DNA from: Rhizobium sp. C1
GTDB lineage: Bacteria; Pseudomonadota; Alphaproteobacteria; Rhizobiales; Rhizobiaceae
DNA length: 64,000 nt
Reading direction: 5' to 3'
Assembly (NCBI RefSeq): GCF_021026335.1
Contig: NZ_JAJNCY010000012.1
Coordinates: 1 to 64,000 of the forward strand
Shown: one piece after another, positions 52,471 to 62,104 of the stretch
Layout: each line of letters begins with the position of its first letter
Numbering within the stretch: the stretch's first letter is position 1
Made by a program: the position numbers and the translations under genes
Notes under the pieces: generated by a model
The model's input: the letters and a program-made list of their open reading frames with translations, nothing else
Database searches by the model: none
Told to the model about the DNA's origin: nothing

Positions 52471-53307
52471 TTATATTTTGGGCGATATATGACGCCCAAT
52501 AGCGTCATGTTGCAATGCATGATGGGTGAGCGCCGTCATGATTTCCGCAGCCGTGAGGGCTGCGATGACGGCGGGTCGCTTGTCTTTGAGTGGGCCGCCG
52601 ACGGGCAGCGTCAGGCCGGCGAGATCGGCCTGAGGCGCTTCGCGTTTCAGCCAGTTTGCGAAGGTGGCGCGCTTGGTGGCCGAGCCGATCATGCCGACAT
52701 AGGCGAGGTCGCTGCGTTTCAAGGCTTCCGCCGCGATCAGGAAGTCGAGCGCGTGGTCGTGCGTCAGGATCAGCACGGCGCTGCCGGCTGGGATCGTTGG
52801 GACCACACTTTCGGGCATGGCGGCGAGCTTCGCCGTGACATTGTCCGGTAGGCCGGCAAGTTCGTGTTCGCGCGATTCCACCATCGTGACGTTGAGGGGC
52901 AGAAGCGATAGCGCCGCCGCAATGGCATGGCCGACATGGCCCGCGCCGAAGACGTAGACCGAAGGCTGTTGCTGGGCTTCGCGGGCTAGCCGGGCGGCGA
53001 GTTCCGCCTTCAGCTCCGCATCGACGAGGCGAAAGCCGATCTCGACCCGACCGCCGCAGCACTGGCCGATTTCCGGGCCGAGCGGGACGGAAATAGCCGT
53101 GTCAGCCGCCTTGCCGGCAAGCATGCGGCGGGCATGGTCTATCGCCATATATTCCAACTGGCCGCCGCCGATCGTGCCGGCGATGGCGTCCATCGAGACC
53201 AGCATGAAGGCACCTTGCTCGCGCGGGGCCGAGCCCCTGACCGAGGCAACCTCGACAAGGACCTTTGCCCCCTCTTTATCCAGAAAGCGGGCGGGATCGT
53301 GGGTCAT
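52471..53307 (-). CDS. xdhC: XdhC, molybdenum cofactor insertion chaperone
   Basis: A 278-residue accessory protein that sulfurates and inserts the molybdenum cofactor into xanthine dehydrogenase. GSAPREQGAFMLVS is at residues 25-38, and the GGGQLEYMAI and QCCGGRVEI segments mark the XdhC/CoxI family, followed by a Rossmann-like C-terminal domain (VYVFGAGHVGHAIA). Its start overlaps the end of the coiled-coil gene by four bases. It lies downstream of xdhAB, as is usual, except for the inserted gene. Confidence 0.93.
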   Translation of the reverse strand: MTHDPARFLDKEGAKVLVEVASVRGSAPREQGAFMLVSMDAIAGTIGGGQLEYMAIDHARRMLAGKAADTAISVPLGPEIGQCCGGRVEIGFRLVDAELKAELAARLAREAQQQPSVYVFGAGHVGHAIAAALSLLPLNVTMVESREHELAGLPDNVTAKLAAMPESVVPTIPAGSAVLILTHDHALDFLIAAEALKRSDLAYVGMIGSATKRATFANWLKREAPQADLAGLTLPVGGPLKDKRPAVIAALTAAEIMTALTHHALQHDAIGRHISPKI

Positions 53308-53702
53308 AGATGGGCGATGCGCCTTTCGACCTCTGCAAGTCGGGCATCCATACCATCAGCAATGCGGGACGCATAAGAGGCATCGCGGAGGGCTGTCAGC
53401 ACCTCGTTGTACTGGCTTACAACTTCGATCTGCATCTTCTTTATAACGCGGCCATGCTCATCAAGGACACGTTCGGTCTCCTCCAGCCGGAACGAAATTG
53501 CATCAAGTCTGCCGCTCGTCTCCGCATGGTTGCGCACTGCGAGTTCCTGAAGTGCGTTCATGCGCCGGTTCAGTTTGGTGATCTCAGTTCCCACTGAGTC
53601 GAATTTCTCAATAGCCGCTTCCACCATGCCCAAGGTGCGTTTTTGCCCCTCGAACATGGCGTTCATGATCGCCAGCAATCTTGCTTCTTCGCCTTCTGTC
53701 AT
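53304..53702 (-). CDS. Coiled-coil protein of unknown function within the xdh operon
   Basis: A 132-residue helical protein with strong heptad character (GTEITKLNRRMNALQELAV, ISFRLEETERVLDEHGRVIK). No membrane segment, signal peptide or enzyme motif is visible. ATG 53702 has AAGGAAAAG ahead of it and is preferred over a frame start at 53750. It lies 57 bases after xdhB and overlaps xdhC by four bases, so it is translated with the operon. The position is unusual; it may be an oligomerising accessory factor or an inserted passenger. Confidence 0.75.
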   Translation of the reverse strand: MTEGEEARLLAIMNAMFEGQKRTLGMVEAAIEKFDSVGTEITKLNRRMNALQELAVRNHAETSGRLDAISFRLEETERVLDEHGRVIKKMQIEVVSQYNEVLTALRDASYASRIADGMDARLAEVERRIAHL

Positions 53703-53759
53703 CGGCTTTTCCTTCAAACGAATTATCGCATTTCGTTCATCAAAGGACAAGTTTTGGCT

Positions 53760-56093
53760 TTATGCCGTCTTCAGCCGTTCAATCGCCATCAGTACGCGCT
53801 CCGGCGTCGTCGGCGTGTCGATGCGCGGGCATTGCCGATAGTCCGCCACGCTTGCGACGGCCATCGAAATGGCCTCGACCACCGAGATCGGCAGGACGAG
53901 CGGCGGTTCGCCAACGGCCTTGGATCGGCCAATGGTGGGCAGCTTGTTGACCGACCATTCGGCCAGCTCGACATTGAAGATCTCCGGCTTGTCGGATGCG
54001 AGCGGGATCTTGTAGGTCGAGGGTGCATGCGTGCGCAGCCGCCCCTTGCCATCCCACCACAGCTCTTCCGTCGTCAACCAGCCCATGCCCTGAATGAAGC
54101 CGCCCTCGACCTGGCCCTTGTCGATGGCCGGGTTCAGCGAATGGCCGACATCGTGCAGCACATCGGCGCGGTTGACGATATATTCGCCCGTGAGCGTATC
54201 GACAGAGACTTCGGAGACGGACGCACCATAGGAGAAGTAATAGAACGGGCGGCCCTGGCCGGTTGCGCGGTTCCAGTGGATTTCCGGCGTCTTGTAGAAA
54301 CCGGCAGCGGAGAGCTGGATGCGCGCGAAATAGGCCTGTGAAATGAATTCGGGGAAGGGGATGATGTCGGTACCGACGCGGACGCGGTTCGGCAGGAATT
54401 CGACATCGGCTTCCGAGACCTTCCATTTCTCAGCGGCGAAGCCGACAAGGCGTTCCTTGATCTGGCGGGCCGCGTCATAGGCCGCCATGCCGTTGAGGTC
54501 GGTGCCGGAGGAGGCGGCGGTGGCGGATGTGTTCGGTACCTTGCCCGTCGTCGTCGCGGTGATCTTCACGCGGTCGAGATCGACCTGGAAGCAATCGGCA
54601 ATGACCTGCGCGACCTTTGTGTAAAGGCCTTGGCCCATTTCCGTGCCGCCATGGTTCAGGTGGATCGAGCCATCCTGATAGACATGGACGAGCGCGCCGG
54701 CCTGGTTGAAGGCGGTCATGGTGAAGGAGATGCCGAACTTCACCGGGGTCAGCGCAATGCCCTTGCGGATGACGCGGCTCTGTTTGTTGAAGGCGATGAT
54801 CTCTTCGCGGCGCTTGCGGTAGTCGGTCTTCTCGGACAGCTCGGCGACGAGGCGCGGCATGATATTGTCTTCCACCGTCTGGTGGTAGGGCGTCAGCACG
54901 TGGTCGGAACCCGGCTCGCCATAGAAATTGGCGATGCGGACATCGAGCGGATCCTTGCCCAGCGCATAGGCGATTTCTTCCATGAAACGTTCGGCACCCA
55001 CGCAGCCCTGTGGGCCGCCGAAGCCACGAAAGGCGGTGTTGGAGACCGTGTTGGTCTTCAGCGGCAGCGACTTCACCTCCACATGCGGATAGAAGTACGC
55101 GTTGTCGACATGGAAGAGCGCGCGGTCCGTGACCGGCCCGGACAGGTCGGCGGAGAAGCCGCAGCGGGCGGCGAATTCGGCCTTCACGCCATGGATGCGG
55201 CCCTCTTCGTCGAAACCGATATCATAGTCGATAACGAAGTCGTGGCGCTTGCCGGTCGCGGCCATGTCTTCGTCGCGGTCGAGGCGGATCTTGATGGCGC
55301 GCTTCAGCTTGCGGGCAGCGATGGCCGCGATGGCTGCGAACTGGTTGCCCTGCGTTTCCTTGCCGCCGAAGCCGCCGCCCATGCGGCGCACGAAGACGGT
55401 GACGGCATTGGAGGGCACTTCCAGCACATTTGCGACCATGTGCTGGATTTCGGACGGATGCTGGGTCGAGGCCCAGATGGTCATTTCGTCGTCCTCGCCG
55501 GGAATGGCGATGGAGATATGGCCTTCGAGATAGAAATGCTCCTGGCCGCCCACTTCCATCTGCCCCTGAAGGCGCTTTGGGGCCTTGGCGAGGGCCGTAT
55601 CGGCATCGCCGCGCTTCAGCGTCAGCGGTTCGGTGACGAGCTTGCCGCCGGCGGCCTTCGCGTCGGCGACCGAGAGGATGGCGGGCAGGTCTTCATAGTC
55701 TATGCGGGCGCGGCGGGCGGCCTGACGGGCAGCGGCGCGGGTTTCCGCAATGACGACAAAGGTCGGCTGGCCGTGGAACTCGACCAGCTTTTCGGCCAGA
55801 ACCGGCTCGTCATGCTTATGCGCGGAACTGATATCATTGACCGGGAAATCCTTCGCCGTCAGCACGGCGACGACGCCGGGATAGGTCTCGACACCGGAAA
55901 GGTCCATGCTGGTGATGATCGCGTGCGCCCGGTCGGTCATGCCGAGGGCTGCATGCAGCATGCCGGCGGGCTCCGGCATGTCGTCGATATAGTCGGCGGA
56001 ACCGGCCACATGCTTATGGGCGGAATCGTGCCGACGATCGGTATGCAGCGGGCCGTTGATCACGGTCGGGAAGGTCGTGTCCATCTTGTTCAT
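53760..56093 (-). CDS. xdhB: Xanthine dehydrogenase, molybdopterin-binding subunit
   Basis: A 777-residue XdhB-type subunit that binds the Mo cofactor and oxidises hypoxanthine and xanthine to urate. Ald_Xan_dh_C and Mo-binding regions cover the protein; VRRMGGGFGGKETQGNQFAA near residue 230 and the RGFGGPQGCVG loop near 360 bind the cofactor. ATG 56093 (MNKMDTTFPTV) is the usual start, and the extra upstream frame is spurious. It overlaps xdhA by four bases. Confidence 0.95.
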   Translation of the reverse strand: MNKMDTTFPTVINGPLHTDRRHDSAHKHVAGSADYIDDMPEPAGMLHAALGMTDRAHAIITSMDLSGVETYPGVVAVLTAKDFPVNDISSAHKHDEPVLAEKLVEFHGQPTFVVIAETRAAARQAARRARIDYEDLPAILSVADAKAAGGKLVTEPLTLKRGDADTALAKAPKRLQGQMEVGGQEHFYLEGHISIAIPGEDDEMTIWASTQHPSEIQHMVANVLEVPSNAVTVFVRRMGGGFGGKETQGNQFAAIAAIAARKLKRAIKIRLDRDEDMAATGKRHDFVIDYDIGFDEEGRIHGVKAEFAARCGFSADLSGPVTDRALFHVDNAYFYPHVEVKSLPLKTNTVSNTAFRGFGGPQGCVGAERFMEEIAYALGKDPLDVRIANFYGEPGSDHVLTPYHQTVEDNIMPRLVAELSEKTDYRKRREEIIAFNKQSRVIRKGIALTPVKFGISFTMTAFNQAGALVHVYQDGSIHLNHGGTEMGQGLYTKVAQVIADCFQVDLDRVKITATTTGKVPNTSATAASSGTDLNGMAAYDAARQIKERLVGFAAEKWKVSEADVEFLPNRVRVGTDIIPFPEFISQAYFARIQLSAAGFYKTPEIHWNRATGQGRPFYYFSYGASVSEVSVDTLTGEYIVNRADVLHDVGHSLNPAIDKGQVEGGFIQGMGWLTTEELWWDGKGRLRTHAPSTYKIPLASDKPEIFNVELAEWSVNKLPTIGRSKAVGEPPLVLPISVVEAISMAVASVADYRQCPRIDTPTTPERVLMAIERLKTA

Positions 56094-57562
56094 TCGCCTG
56101 CCTCCAGCATGGCATAGCGTTCGAGCGAGGCCTTCTCGCCCGATGTCTCCAGCAGGAGGCGGGTGAGCAGGTTCTGCGCGGCGAGCATGCGATAGTCGGC
56201 GCTGGCGCGCCAGTCGGAGAGCGGCTGATAGTCCTTGGCGAGCTCGGCACGAGCGGCGTTCACGGTCGCCTCGTTCCATGGCTTGCCGGTGAGGAACGCT
56301 TCCGTGTTGGTCGCGCGCTTCGGGGTGCCGGCCATGCCGCCAAAGGCGATGCGGATGGAGGCGACATTGCCGCTCGCATCCAGCTTCAGCTTGAAGGCGC
56401 CGCAAAGGGCAGAGATGTCCTCATCACGGCGCTTGGAGATCTTGTAGATCGCGTAGAATTCGTCTTCGGCCAGCGTGGGTATTTCCAGCGCCTCGACAAA
56501 CTCGCCGGACTCGCGCGCTTGCTTGCCATATTCGATGAAATAGTCCTCAAGCGGCAGACTGCGTGCGCCGTTGCGCGAGCGCAGAGTGACCGTCGCGTCG
56601 AGCGCGATCAGCGCTGGGGGCGTGTCGCCAATGGGCGAGCCGTTGGCGACATTGCCGCCGATCGTGCCCATGTTGCGTACCTGCTGGCCGCCAATGCGGA
56701 TCAGGAGCTTGCCGAGCGCCGGGAAGGACTTCGCCAGCACGTTCTGCGCCTGGGTGTAGGTCACGACCGCGCCGAGGCGGACCTTGTCGTCCGTCTCTTC
56801 GATCGTCTGCAGCTCGGTCAGGTGATTGATGAAGATGACCGGCGAGAGCTGGCGCATCTGTTTCGTCACCCAGAGGCCGACATCGGTCGCGCCTGCCACG
56901 ATAACGGCATTCGGCTCCGTGGCATAGGCATCGGCGAGATCGGAAGTATTGAATGGGATGATCGAACGCTGCTGTCCGTGGAAGATGCGGATCGTGCGCT
57001 TCGGCTTCAGGTCATTCAGCGTCGTGATGATGCGCTCGCGGGTCAGCGTCAGACGGTCGGGCGTGGCGCTGGCCATATCGGCAGCCGTGGCCTCGACGGC
57101 GCGGAAGATCGATTCGTAGCCGGTGCAACGACAGAGATTGCCCTGCAGCGCGATTTCGATTTCGGCCCTTGAGGGCGCAGGGTTTTCCATCAGAAGCGCG
57201 TAAAGCGACATGACGATGCCCGGCGTGCAGAAGCCGCATTGCGAACCATGCAGATCGGCCAGTGCCTGCTGGATCGGGGTCAGCACTCCATTGGGGCCGG
57301 CCAGATGCTCGATGGTCACGACATGCGTTGCCGACAGCGACGGCACAAAACGGATGCAGGCATTGACGCTTCTATAGATGAGATTGCCATCGATGACCTT
57401 GCCGACCAGGACCGTGCATGCGCCGCAGTCGCCTTCGCCGCAGCCTTCCTTCGTGCCTGTCAGGCGTTTCGTTTCCCGAAGCCAATCGAGTAGTGTGGTT
57501 GTCGGGGATATGCTGTCGATGACAACGGTTTCGTCGTTCAGAACGAAGCGAATCTGTTGCAT
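56090..57562 (-). CDS. xdhA: Xanthine dehydrogenase, FeS and FAD subunit
   Basis: A 490-residue small subunit. The first 2Fe-2S cluster Cys residues are 41, 46 and 49 (GCGEGDCGACTV), the second is CGFCTPG with NLCRCTGYES near residues 110-155, followed by the FAD domain (VIVAGATDVGLWV near 220 and the GGNVANGSPIGDTPPA loop near 300). It passes electrons from the Mo site to NAD. ATG 57562 starts the transcript of six genes, divergent from glpK. Confidence 0.96.
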   Translation of the reverse strand: MQQIRFVLNDETVVIDSISPTTTLLDWLRETKRLTGTKEGCGEGDCGACTVLVGKVIDGNLIYRSVNACIRFVPSLSATHVVTIEHLAGPNGVLTPIQQALADLHGSQCGFCTPGIVMSLYALLMENPAPSRAEIEIALQGNLCRCTGYESIFRAVEATAADMASATPDRLTLTRERIITTLNDLKPKRTIRIFHGQQRSIIPFNTSDLADAYATEPNAVIVAGATDVGLWVTKQMRQLSPVIFINHLTELQTIEETDDKVRLGAVVTYTQAQNVLAKSFPALGKLLIRIGGQQVRNMGTIGGNVANGSPIGDTPPALIALDATVTLRSRNGARSLPLEDYFIEYGKQARESGEFVEALEIPTLAEDEFYAIYKISKRRDEDISALCGAFKLKLDASGNVASIRIAFGGMAGTPKRATNTEAFLTGKPWNEATVNAARAELAKDYQPLSDWRASADYRMLAAQNLLTRLLLETSGEKASLERYAMLEAGE

Positions 57563-57796
57563 TTGGCGTTCACCACTCCGGTTTAATACCTTCTTGGCGG
57601 GGCCTTGGCGGTTCGTGCTAGGTGCTTCCGCAGCGCGTTTTGCAGCGCAATAGAAAGGAAGGCTAATCCAACTCCGGCTTGCGTGGCAATTGCTTTTTGC
57701 ATGTTCACAAAGGCGCTTGCGTTTTCCTTGCTTTTTATCTTCGTTTCGTTTTCATTCAGGGCCGAAACAGAAAATCATTCGGAGGAGGAGGCTTTC

Positions 57797-59284
57797 ATGG
57801 CAGGGTATATTCTGGCGATCGATCAGGGCACAACCTCGAGCCGCGCCATCGTCTTTGACAAGAAGATGCGGATTGTCGGATCCGGCCAGAAAGAATTTCC
57901 GCAGATCTATCCGGCGTCCGGCTGGGTTGAACACGATCCGGAGGCGATCTGGGAGAGCGTTTTGTGGTCGATCCGCAAGGCTCTTAAGGAGGCTGATCTC
58001 GAGGCGAAAGCCATTTCTGCCATCGGCATCACCAACCAGCGCGAAACGGTTGTCGTGTGGGAACGCGAGAGCGGCAAACCGATCCACAATGCGATTGTCT
58101 GGCAGGACCGGCGCACGGCCTCCTATTGTGCCAAGCTGAAGCGCGAGGGGCTGGAGAAGGTCTTCACCCGCAAGACGGGTCTGCTGCTCGACCCCTATTT
58201 CTCCGGGACCAAACTTTCCTGGCTGCTCTCCAACGTGAAGGGCGCACGGGCGCGGGCGGCCAAGGGTGAGCTCTGCTTCGGCACGATCGACACGTTTTTG
58301 ATCTGGCGGCTGACGGGCGGCAAGAGTTTCGTGACCGATGCGACGAACGCCTCGCGGACGCTGATCTACAATATTGCAGATAATGACTGGGACAAGGAAC
58401 TGCTGGAGACGCTGCGCATCCCCGCCGCCATGCTGCCGGAGGTGAAGGATTGTGCGGCCGATTTCGGCGTTACCGACAAGGGCATCTTCGGTGCGCAAGT
58501 ACCGATCCTCGGCGTTGCCGGCGACCAGCAGGCGGCGACGATCGGGCAGGCCTGCTTCGAGCCCGGCATGATGAAATCCACCTACGGTACGGGCTGCTTT
58601 GCGCTGCTGAATACGGGTGCCGACATGGTGCGTTCGAAGAACCGGCTGCTGACGACGATCGCCTACCGGCTGGACGGCGAGACCACTTACGCGCTCGAAG
58701 GCTCGATCTTCATCGCGGGCGCTGCCGTTCAATGGCTGCGCGACGGGCTGGGCGTAATCAAGAAGGCGTCCGAAACCGGAGAACTGGCCGCCAAGGCCGA
58801 TCCGGCGCAGGACGTCTATCTCGTGCCGGCCTTTGTCGGCCTCGGTGCGCCGCACTGGGATCCGGATGCGCGCGCGGCCATCTATGGCATGACGCGCAAT
58901 ACGGGACCGGCCGAATTTGCCCGAGCCGCGCTGGAGGCAGTCTGCTACCAGACGCGAGATCTGCTGGAGGCCATGCACAAGGACTGGAAGCGCGCCGAGG
59001 GCGACACGGTCCTGCGCGTCGATGGCGGCATGGTGGCCTCCGATTGGACCATGCAGCGCCTCGCCGACATTCTCGATGCGCCCGTCGATCGCCCGACGAT
59101 CCTTGAGACGACCGCCATGGGTGCTGCCTGGCTCGCCGGCTCCCGCGCCGGCGTCTGGCCGGATCGCAAGGGCTTCGCCGAGGCCTGGGCGAAGGACCGG
59201 AGGTTCGAGCCGGAGATGGACGAGAAGACGCGGGCCGTGAAGGTGCGCGGCTGGAAGGACGCGGTGCGGCGGACGCTGGGGTGA
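57797..59284 (+). CDS. glpK: Glycerol kinase
   Basis: Phosphorylates glycerol to sn-glycerol-3-phosphate with ATP. The FGGY-family signatures are [17 protein letters not shown] at the N-terminus, the QTIWQDRRT-type segment ([11 protein letters not shown]) near residue 98, and [17 protein letters not shown] near residue 410. The 495-residue length is normal. The ribosome binding site GGAGGAGGAGG precedes ATG 57797. No glpF or glpD is adjacent, so it is an isolated copy. Confidence 0.96.
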   Translation: MAGYILAIDQGTTSSRAIVFDKKMRIVGSGQKEFPQIYPASGWVEHDPEAIWESVLWSIRKALKEADLEAKAISAIGITNQRETVVVWERESGKPIHNAIVWQDRRTASYCAKLKREGLEKVFTRKTGLLLDPYFSGTKLSWLLSNVKGARARAAKGELCFGTIDTFLIWRLTGGKSFVTDATNASRTLIYNIADNDWDKELLETLRIPAAMLPEVKDCAADFGVTDKGIFGAQVPILGVAGDQQAATIGQACFEPGMMKSTYGTGCFALLNTGADMVRSKNRLLTTIAYRLDGETTYALEGSIFIAGAAVQWLRDGLGVIKKASETGELAAKADPAQDVYLVPAFVGLGAPHWDPDARAAIYGMTRNTGPAEFARAALEAVCYQTRDLLEAMHKDWKRAEGDTVLRVDGGMVASDWTMQRLADILDAPVDRPTILETTAMGAAWLAGSRAGVWPDRKGFAEAWAKDRRFEPEMDEKTRAVKVRGWKDAVRRTLG

Positions 59285-59323
59285 GGGAGAAGTGTTCGGT
59301 TTGCTTTGACGCTCACCGCAGGA

Positions 59324-59341
59324 TGTAGTAACGTTGCTACA
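59324..59341. promoter_or_regulatory. Palindromic operator of the Phd/VapC pair
   Basis: TGTAGTAACGTTGCTACA is an 18-bp near-perfect palindrome (one mismatched pair) ending 13 bases before the antitoxin start. Phd-family antitoxins repress their own promoter by binding such sites. Confidence 0.6.
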
Positions 59342-59354
59342 TATGGAGGCGGCC

Positions 59355-59606
59355 ATGAGCGTCATGACAAGTCGCGAATTCAACCAGAAGACCAGCGAAG
59401 CGAAGAAGCTGACGCGTAAGGGGCCGGTTTTTATCACCGATCGGGGCGAGATCGGCTATGTTCTGATGTCATACGAAGATTTCAGGCGGCGGGGTGCAGA
59501 TGAGCCCAGCATTATCGACCTCCTGACTATGCCCGACGCCATGGATATCGATTTCGAACCGCCGAAGCAGGACGATGTCGGTTTCAAGCCCGCCGAGTTC
59601 GACTGA
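59355..59606 (+). CDS. Phd/YefM-type antitoxin
   Basis: An 83-residue protein with the Phd/YefM fold: MTSREFNQKTSEAKKLTRKG binds DNA and the GPVFITDRGEIGYVLMSYED stretch is family-typical, while the acidic C-terminal tail clasps the toxin. ATG 59355 is preferred as GGAGG lies at a good distance; ATG 59343 would include the ribosome binding site itself. The stop TGA overlaps the toxin ATG by one base. A palindrome upstream suggests autoregulation. Confidence 0.88.
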   Translation: MSVMTSREFNQKTSEAKKLTRKGPVFITDRGEIGYVLMSYEDFRRRGADEPSIIDLLTMPDAMDIDFEPPKQDDVGFKPAEFD

Positions 59607-60031
59607 TGTATCTGCTGGATACGAATGTCCTGTCTGAATTTCGGCGTCTAACTCTTCGAAGAGGCAGCAAGTCAGTTCAGGCTTGGGCGGAAAGTGTTTC
59701 TTCGAAGTCACTCTATCTCTCTTCGATTACTATTTTTGAAATCGAAGTTGGAATTCAGAGTCTAGAAGCTAAAGATCCAACTGGGGCTGAAAACATCCGG
59801 CAATGGCTGCAAAACCATGTTCTGAGGGAATTCGGGCCAAGGATATTGCCGTTCGATGTTGAAGAGGCTCTGGTTTGTGCGCGTCTCAGCGCTGATCGGA
59901 CAAGACCGTTCCGGGATATGCAGATCGCGGCGACGGCTATGCATGCCGGGTTCTCGCTGGTGACCCGCAACATCAAGGATTTTGAGGGGCTGCCCGTTCC
60001 GCTTCTCAATCCGTTCGACATTTCCATTTGA
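59606..60031 (+). CDS. PIN-domain toxin (VapC)
   Basis: A 141-residue PIN ribonuclease. LLDTNVLSEFRR at the start has the first catalytic Asp (D5), the middle ITIFEIEVGI contains the Glu, and the late FRDMQIAATAM and VTRNIKDFEGL segments supply further acidic residues. It is the toxin of the Phd pair upstream, with one-base overlap. VapC enzymes often cut tRNA(fMet) or 23S rRNA. The pair is typical accessory DNA inserted after glpK. Confidence 0.92.
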   Translation: MYLLDTNVLSEFRRLTLRRGSKSVQAWAESVSSKSLYLSSITIFEIEVGIQSLEAKDPTGAENIRQWLQNHVLREFGPRILPFDVEEALVCARLSADRTRPFRDMQIAATAMHAGFSLVTRNIKDFEGLPVPLLNPFDISI

Positions 60032-60124
60032 TCTCCCCCTGAACACTGCGTCACCACCTTTCCGCTTGGCCCGTGCCCGTTTCTCGCTTATCTCGCTTTG
60101 AGATCAATGGAAGGATGATGAGCG

Positions 60125-61162
60125 ATGGAACTGGGGCTTTATACGTTTGCGGATGTGGATCCGAATGCGCCTGATAAGGGCGCTGCGGCAGCGAAGCGGG
60201 CGGAGGAGCTGATTGCGGAGATCGAGCTGGCCGATCAGGTCGGGCTTGATGTCTTCGGCCTCGGCGAGCATCATCGACCGGATTACATGGCGTCCAGCCC
60301 AGCCACGTTGCTGGCGGCGGCTGCGGTCAAGACGAAGAGTATCCGGCTCACCAGTGCGGTTTCGGTGCTTAGCTCCGACGATCCGGTGCGCGTGTTCCAG
60401 CAGTATGCGACCGTCGATCTTCTCTCCAAGGGCCGCGCCGAGATCATGGCGGGGCGAGGCTCGTTCATCGAGAGCTTCCCGCTCTTCGGCTATGATCTCG
60501 ACGGCTACGACAAGCTTTTCGAGGAAAAGCTCGATCTTCTGATGAAGCTGCGCGACAATGAAAAAGTCTCGTGGTCGGGAGAGACGCGTGCGCCGCTGCC
60601 GGGCCTGGCCGTTTATCCTCGGCCGTTGCAGAACCCGTTGCCGCTTTGGATCGCCGTGGGCGGGACGCCGAACTCGGTGGCGCGTGCGGCCTATCATGGG
60701 CTGCCGCTGGCGCTCGCCATCATTGGCGGTGAGCCGCATCGCTTTGCGCCGCTGTTCCAGCTTTATCGCGAGACGGCGAAGCGCGTGGGCCGTGATCCGG
60801 CGACGCTTGCGACTTCCATCAACGTCCACGGTTTTGTTGCCGAGACGACCGAGCTTGCTACCGAGCAGTTTTACGAGCCGCAGGCGGCGGTAATGAACCG
60901 CATTGGCCGCGAGCGTGGCTTCTCGCAGATGACGCGGGCGCATTTCAACCAGGCGATCGGGCCGAACGGTGCGATCTTCCTTGGCAGTCCCGAGGTGCTG
61001 GCTGAGAAGATCATCGCGCATCACCGCATCTTCAAGAACAGCCGCTTCCTGTTGCAGATGGCGATCGGTCTCGTCCCGCACGAGCAGCTGATGCGCGCCA
61101 TCGAGCTTTACGGCACGAAAGTCGCGCCGCTGGTCAGAAAAGCATTGACGGAAAGCGCCTGA
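60125..61162 (+). CDS. Luciferase-like (LLM class) flavin-dependent oxidoreductase
   Basis: A 345-residue bacterial luciferase-superfamily TIM barrel. The LGLYTFADV start, [19 protein letters not shown] near residue 40 and [20 protein letters not shown] near 82 are typical. It uses reduced flavin and oxygen on an unknown substrate, often in sulfur or hydrocarbon metabolism. The ATG 60125 has GGAAGGATGATGA upstream. It stands between a TA pair and a map gene without functional context. Confidence 0.9.
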   Translation: MELGLYTFADVDPNAPDKGAAAAKRAEELIAEIELADQVGLDVFGLGEHHRPDYMASSPATLLAAAAVKTKSIRLTSAVSVLSSDDPVRVFQQYATVDLLSKGRAEIMAGRGSFIESFPLFGYDLDGYDKLFEEKLDLLMKLRDNEKVSWSGETRAPLPGLAVYPRPLQNPLPLWIAVGGTPNSVARAAYHGLPLALAIIGGEPHRFAPLFQLYRETAKRVGRDPATLATSINVHGFVAETTELATEQFYEPQAAVMNRIGRERGFSQMTRAHFNQAIGPNGAIFLGSPEVLAEKIIAHHRIFKNSRFLLQMAIGLVPHEQLMRAIELYGTKVAPLVRKALTESA

Positions 61163-61207
61163 TCGGTTCAACCGGCTTCTTCAAAATCTACGAGAGGCCG
61201 GGCCGCG

Positions 61208-61960
61208 ATGATTATCTCGTCCGAAGACGAACTGGAAAAGCTGAAAGACATCGGGCGCATCTGCGGGCGCGCCGTGAAGATCATGGCGGAGGCCATGGAG
61301 CCCGGCATGACGACGCGCGAGCTTGATGCGATTGGCCGCAAGTTCATTGAGGGCGAGGGCGCGCAGTCGGCACCGGAAGTCTGCTACCAGTTTCCGGGCG
61401 CCACCTGCATTTCCGTCAACGAGGAAGTGGCGCATGGAATTCCGGGCGAACGGGTGATCGCGGTTGGCGATCTCGTCAATATCGATGTGTCCGCGGTCAA
61501 GGACGGCTTTTTCGGCGACACCGGTTCCTCCTTCACGGTCGGCAAGGCGGATGCGAAGACACAGCGTCTGGTGCGCGATGGCAAGCGGGCGCTTTGGGTT
61601 GGGCTTAGCCAGGTCAAGACCGGCGGACGGCTTGCGGCGATTGGTGATGCCATCGGCACATTCGCGCGCAAGAACCGCTATACGCTGATCCAGAACCTCG
61701 CAAGCCACGGCGTCGGCCGCTCGCTGCATGAAGAGCCGACCGAGATTTCCACATGGCCGGATCCCGACGAAACCCGGATCATGGAAGAGGGGCAGGTCTT
61801 CACCATCGAGCCCTTCCTGTCGCTCGGCGCCAACTTCGCCGAAGATGGCGACAAGGATAACTGGACGCTGTTTTCGTCGCCCAAGGCGCTGACCGTGCAG
61901 TTCGAGCACACGCTGGTGGTGACGAAAAACGGGCCGCTGATCCTGACGCTTGCAGATTGA
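61208..61960 (+). CDS. map: Type I methionine aminopeptidase
   Basis: Removes the initiator methionine from nascent proteins. The 250-residue type I enzyme has the metal ligands Asp in NIDVSAVKDGFFGDTGSSF near residues 95-108, His in NLASHGVGRSLHEEP near 168, and Glu in FTIEPFLSLG near 201. GAGAGG precedes the start. It is the compact form without the N-terminal zinc-finger extension. It is not clustered with the ribosomal genes, so it may be a second copy. Confidence 0.92.
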   Translation: MIISSEDELEKLKDIGRICGRAVKIMAEAMEPGMTTRELDAIGRKFIEGEGAQSAPEVCYQFPGATCISVNEEVAHGIPGERVIAVGDLVNIDVSAVKDGFFGDTGSSFTVGKADAKTQRLVRDGKRALWVGLSQVKTGGRLAAIGDAIGTFARKNRYTLIQNLASHGVGRSLHEEPTEISTWPDPDETRIMEEGQVFTIEPFLSLGANFAEDGDKDNWTLFSSPKALTVQFEHTLVVTKNGPLILTLAD

Positions 61961-62104
61961 ACCGTTTTGAAATGACGGGTATTTCATCCCATCGTTACAA
62001 ATTGCTCATGTAACCGTCCAAGCATTGCCGCTGCCACTTGGATGCCATAGTCTCCGACAAAAGCATAAACCGCACTTTCGGTTCAGACAGAAAGAATTCC
62101 CGCC

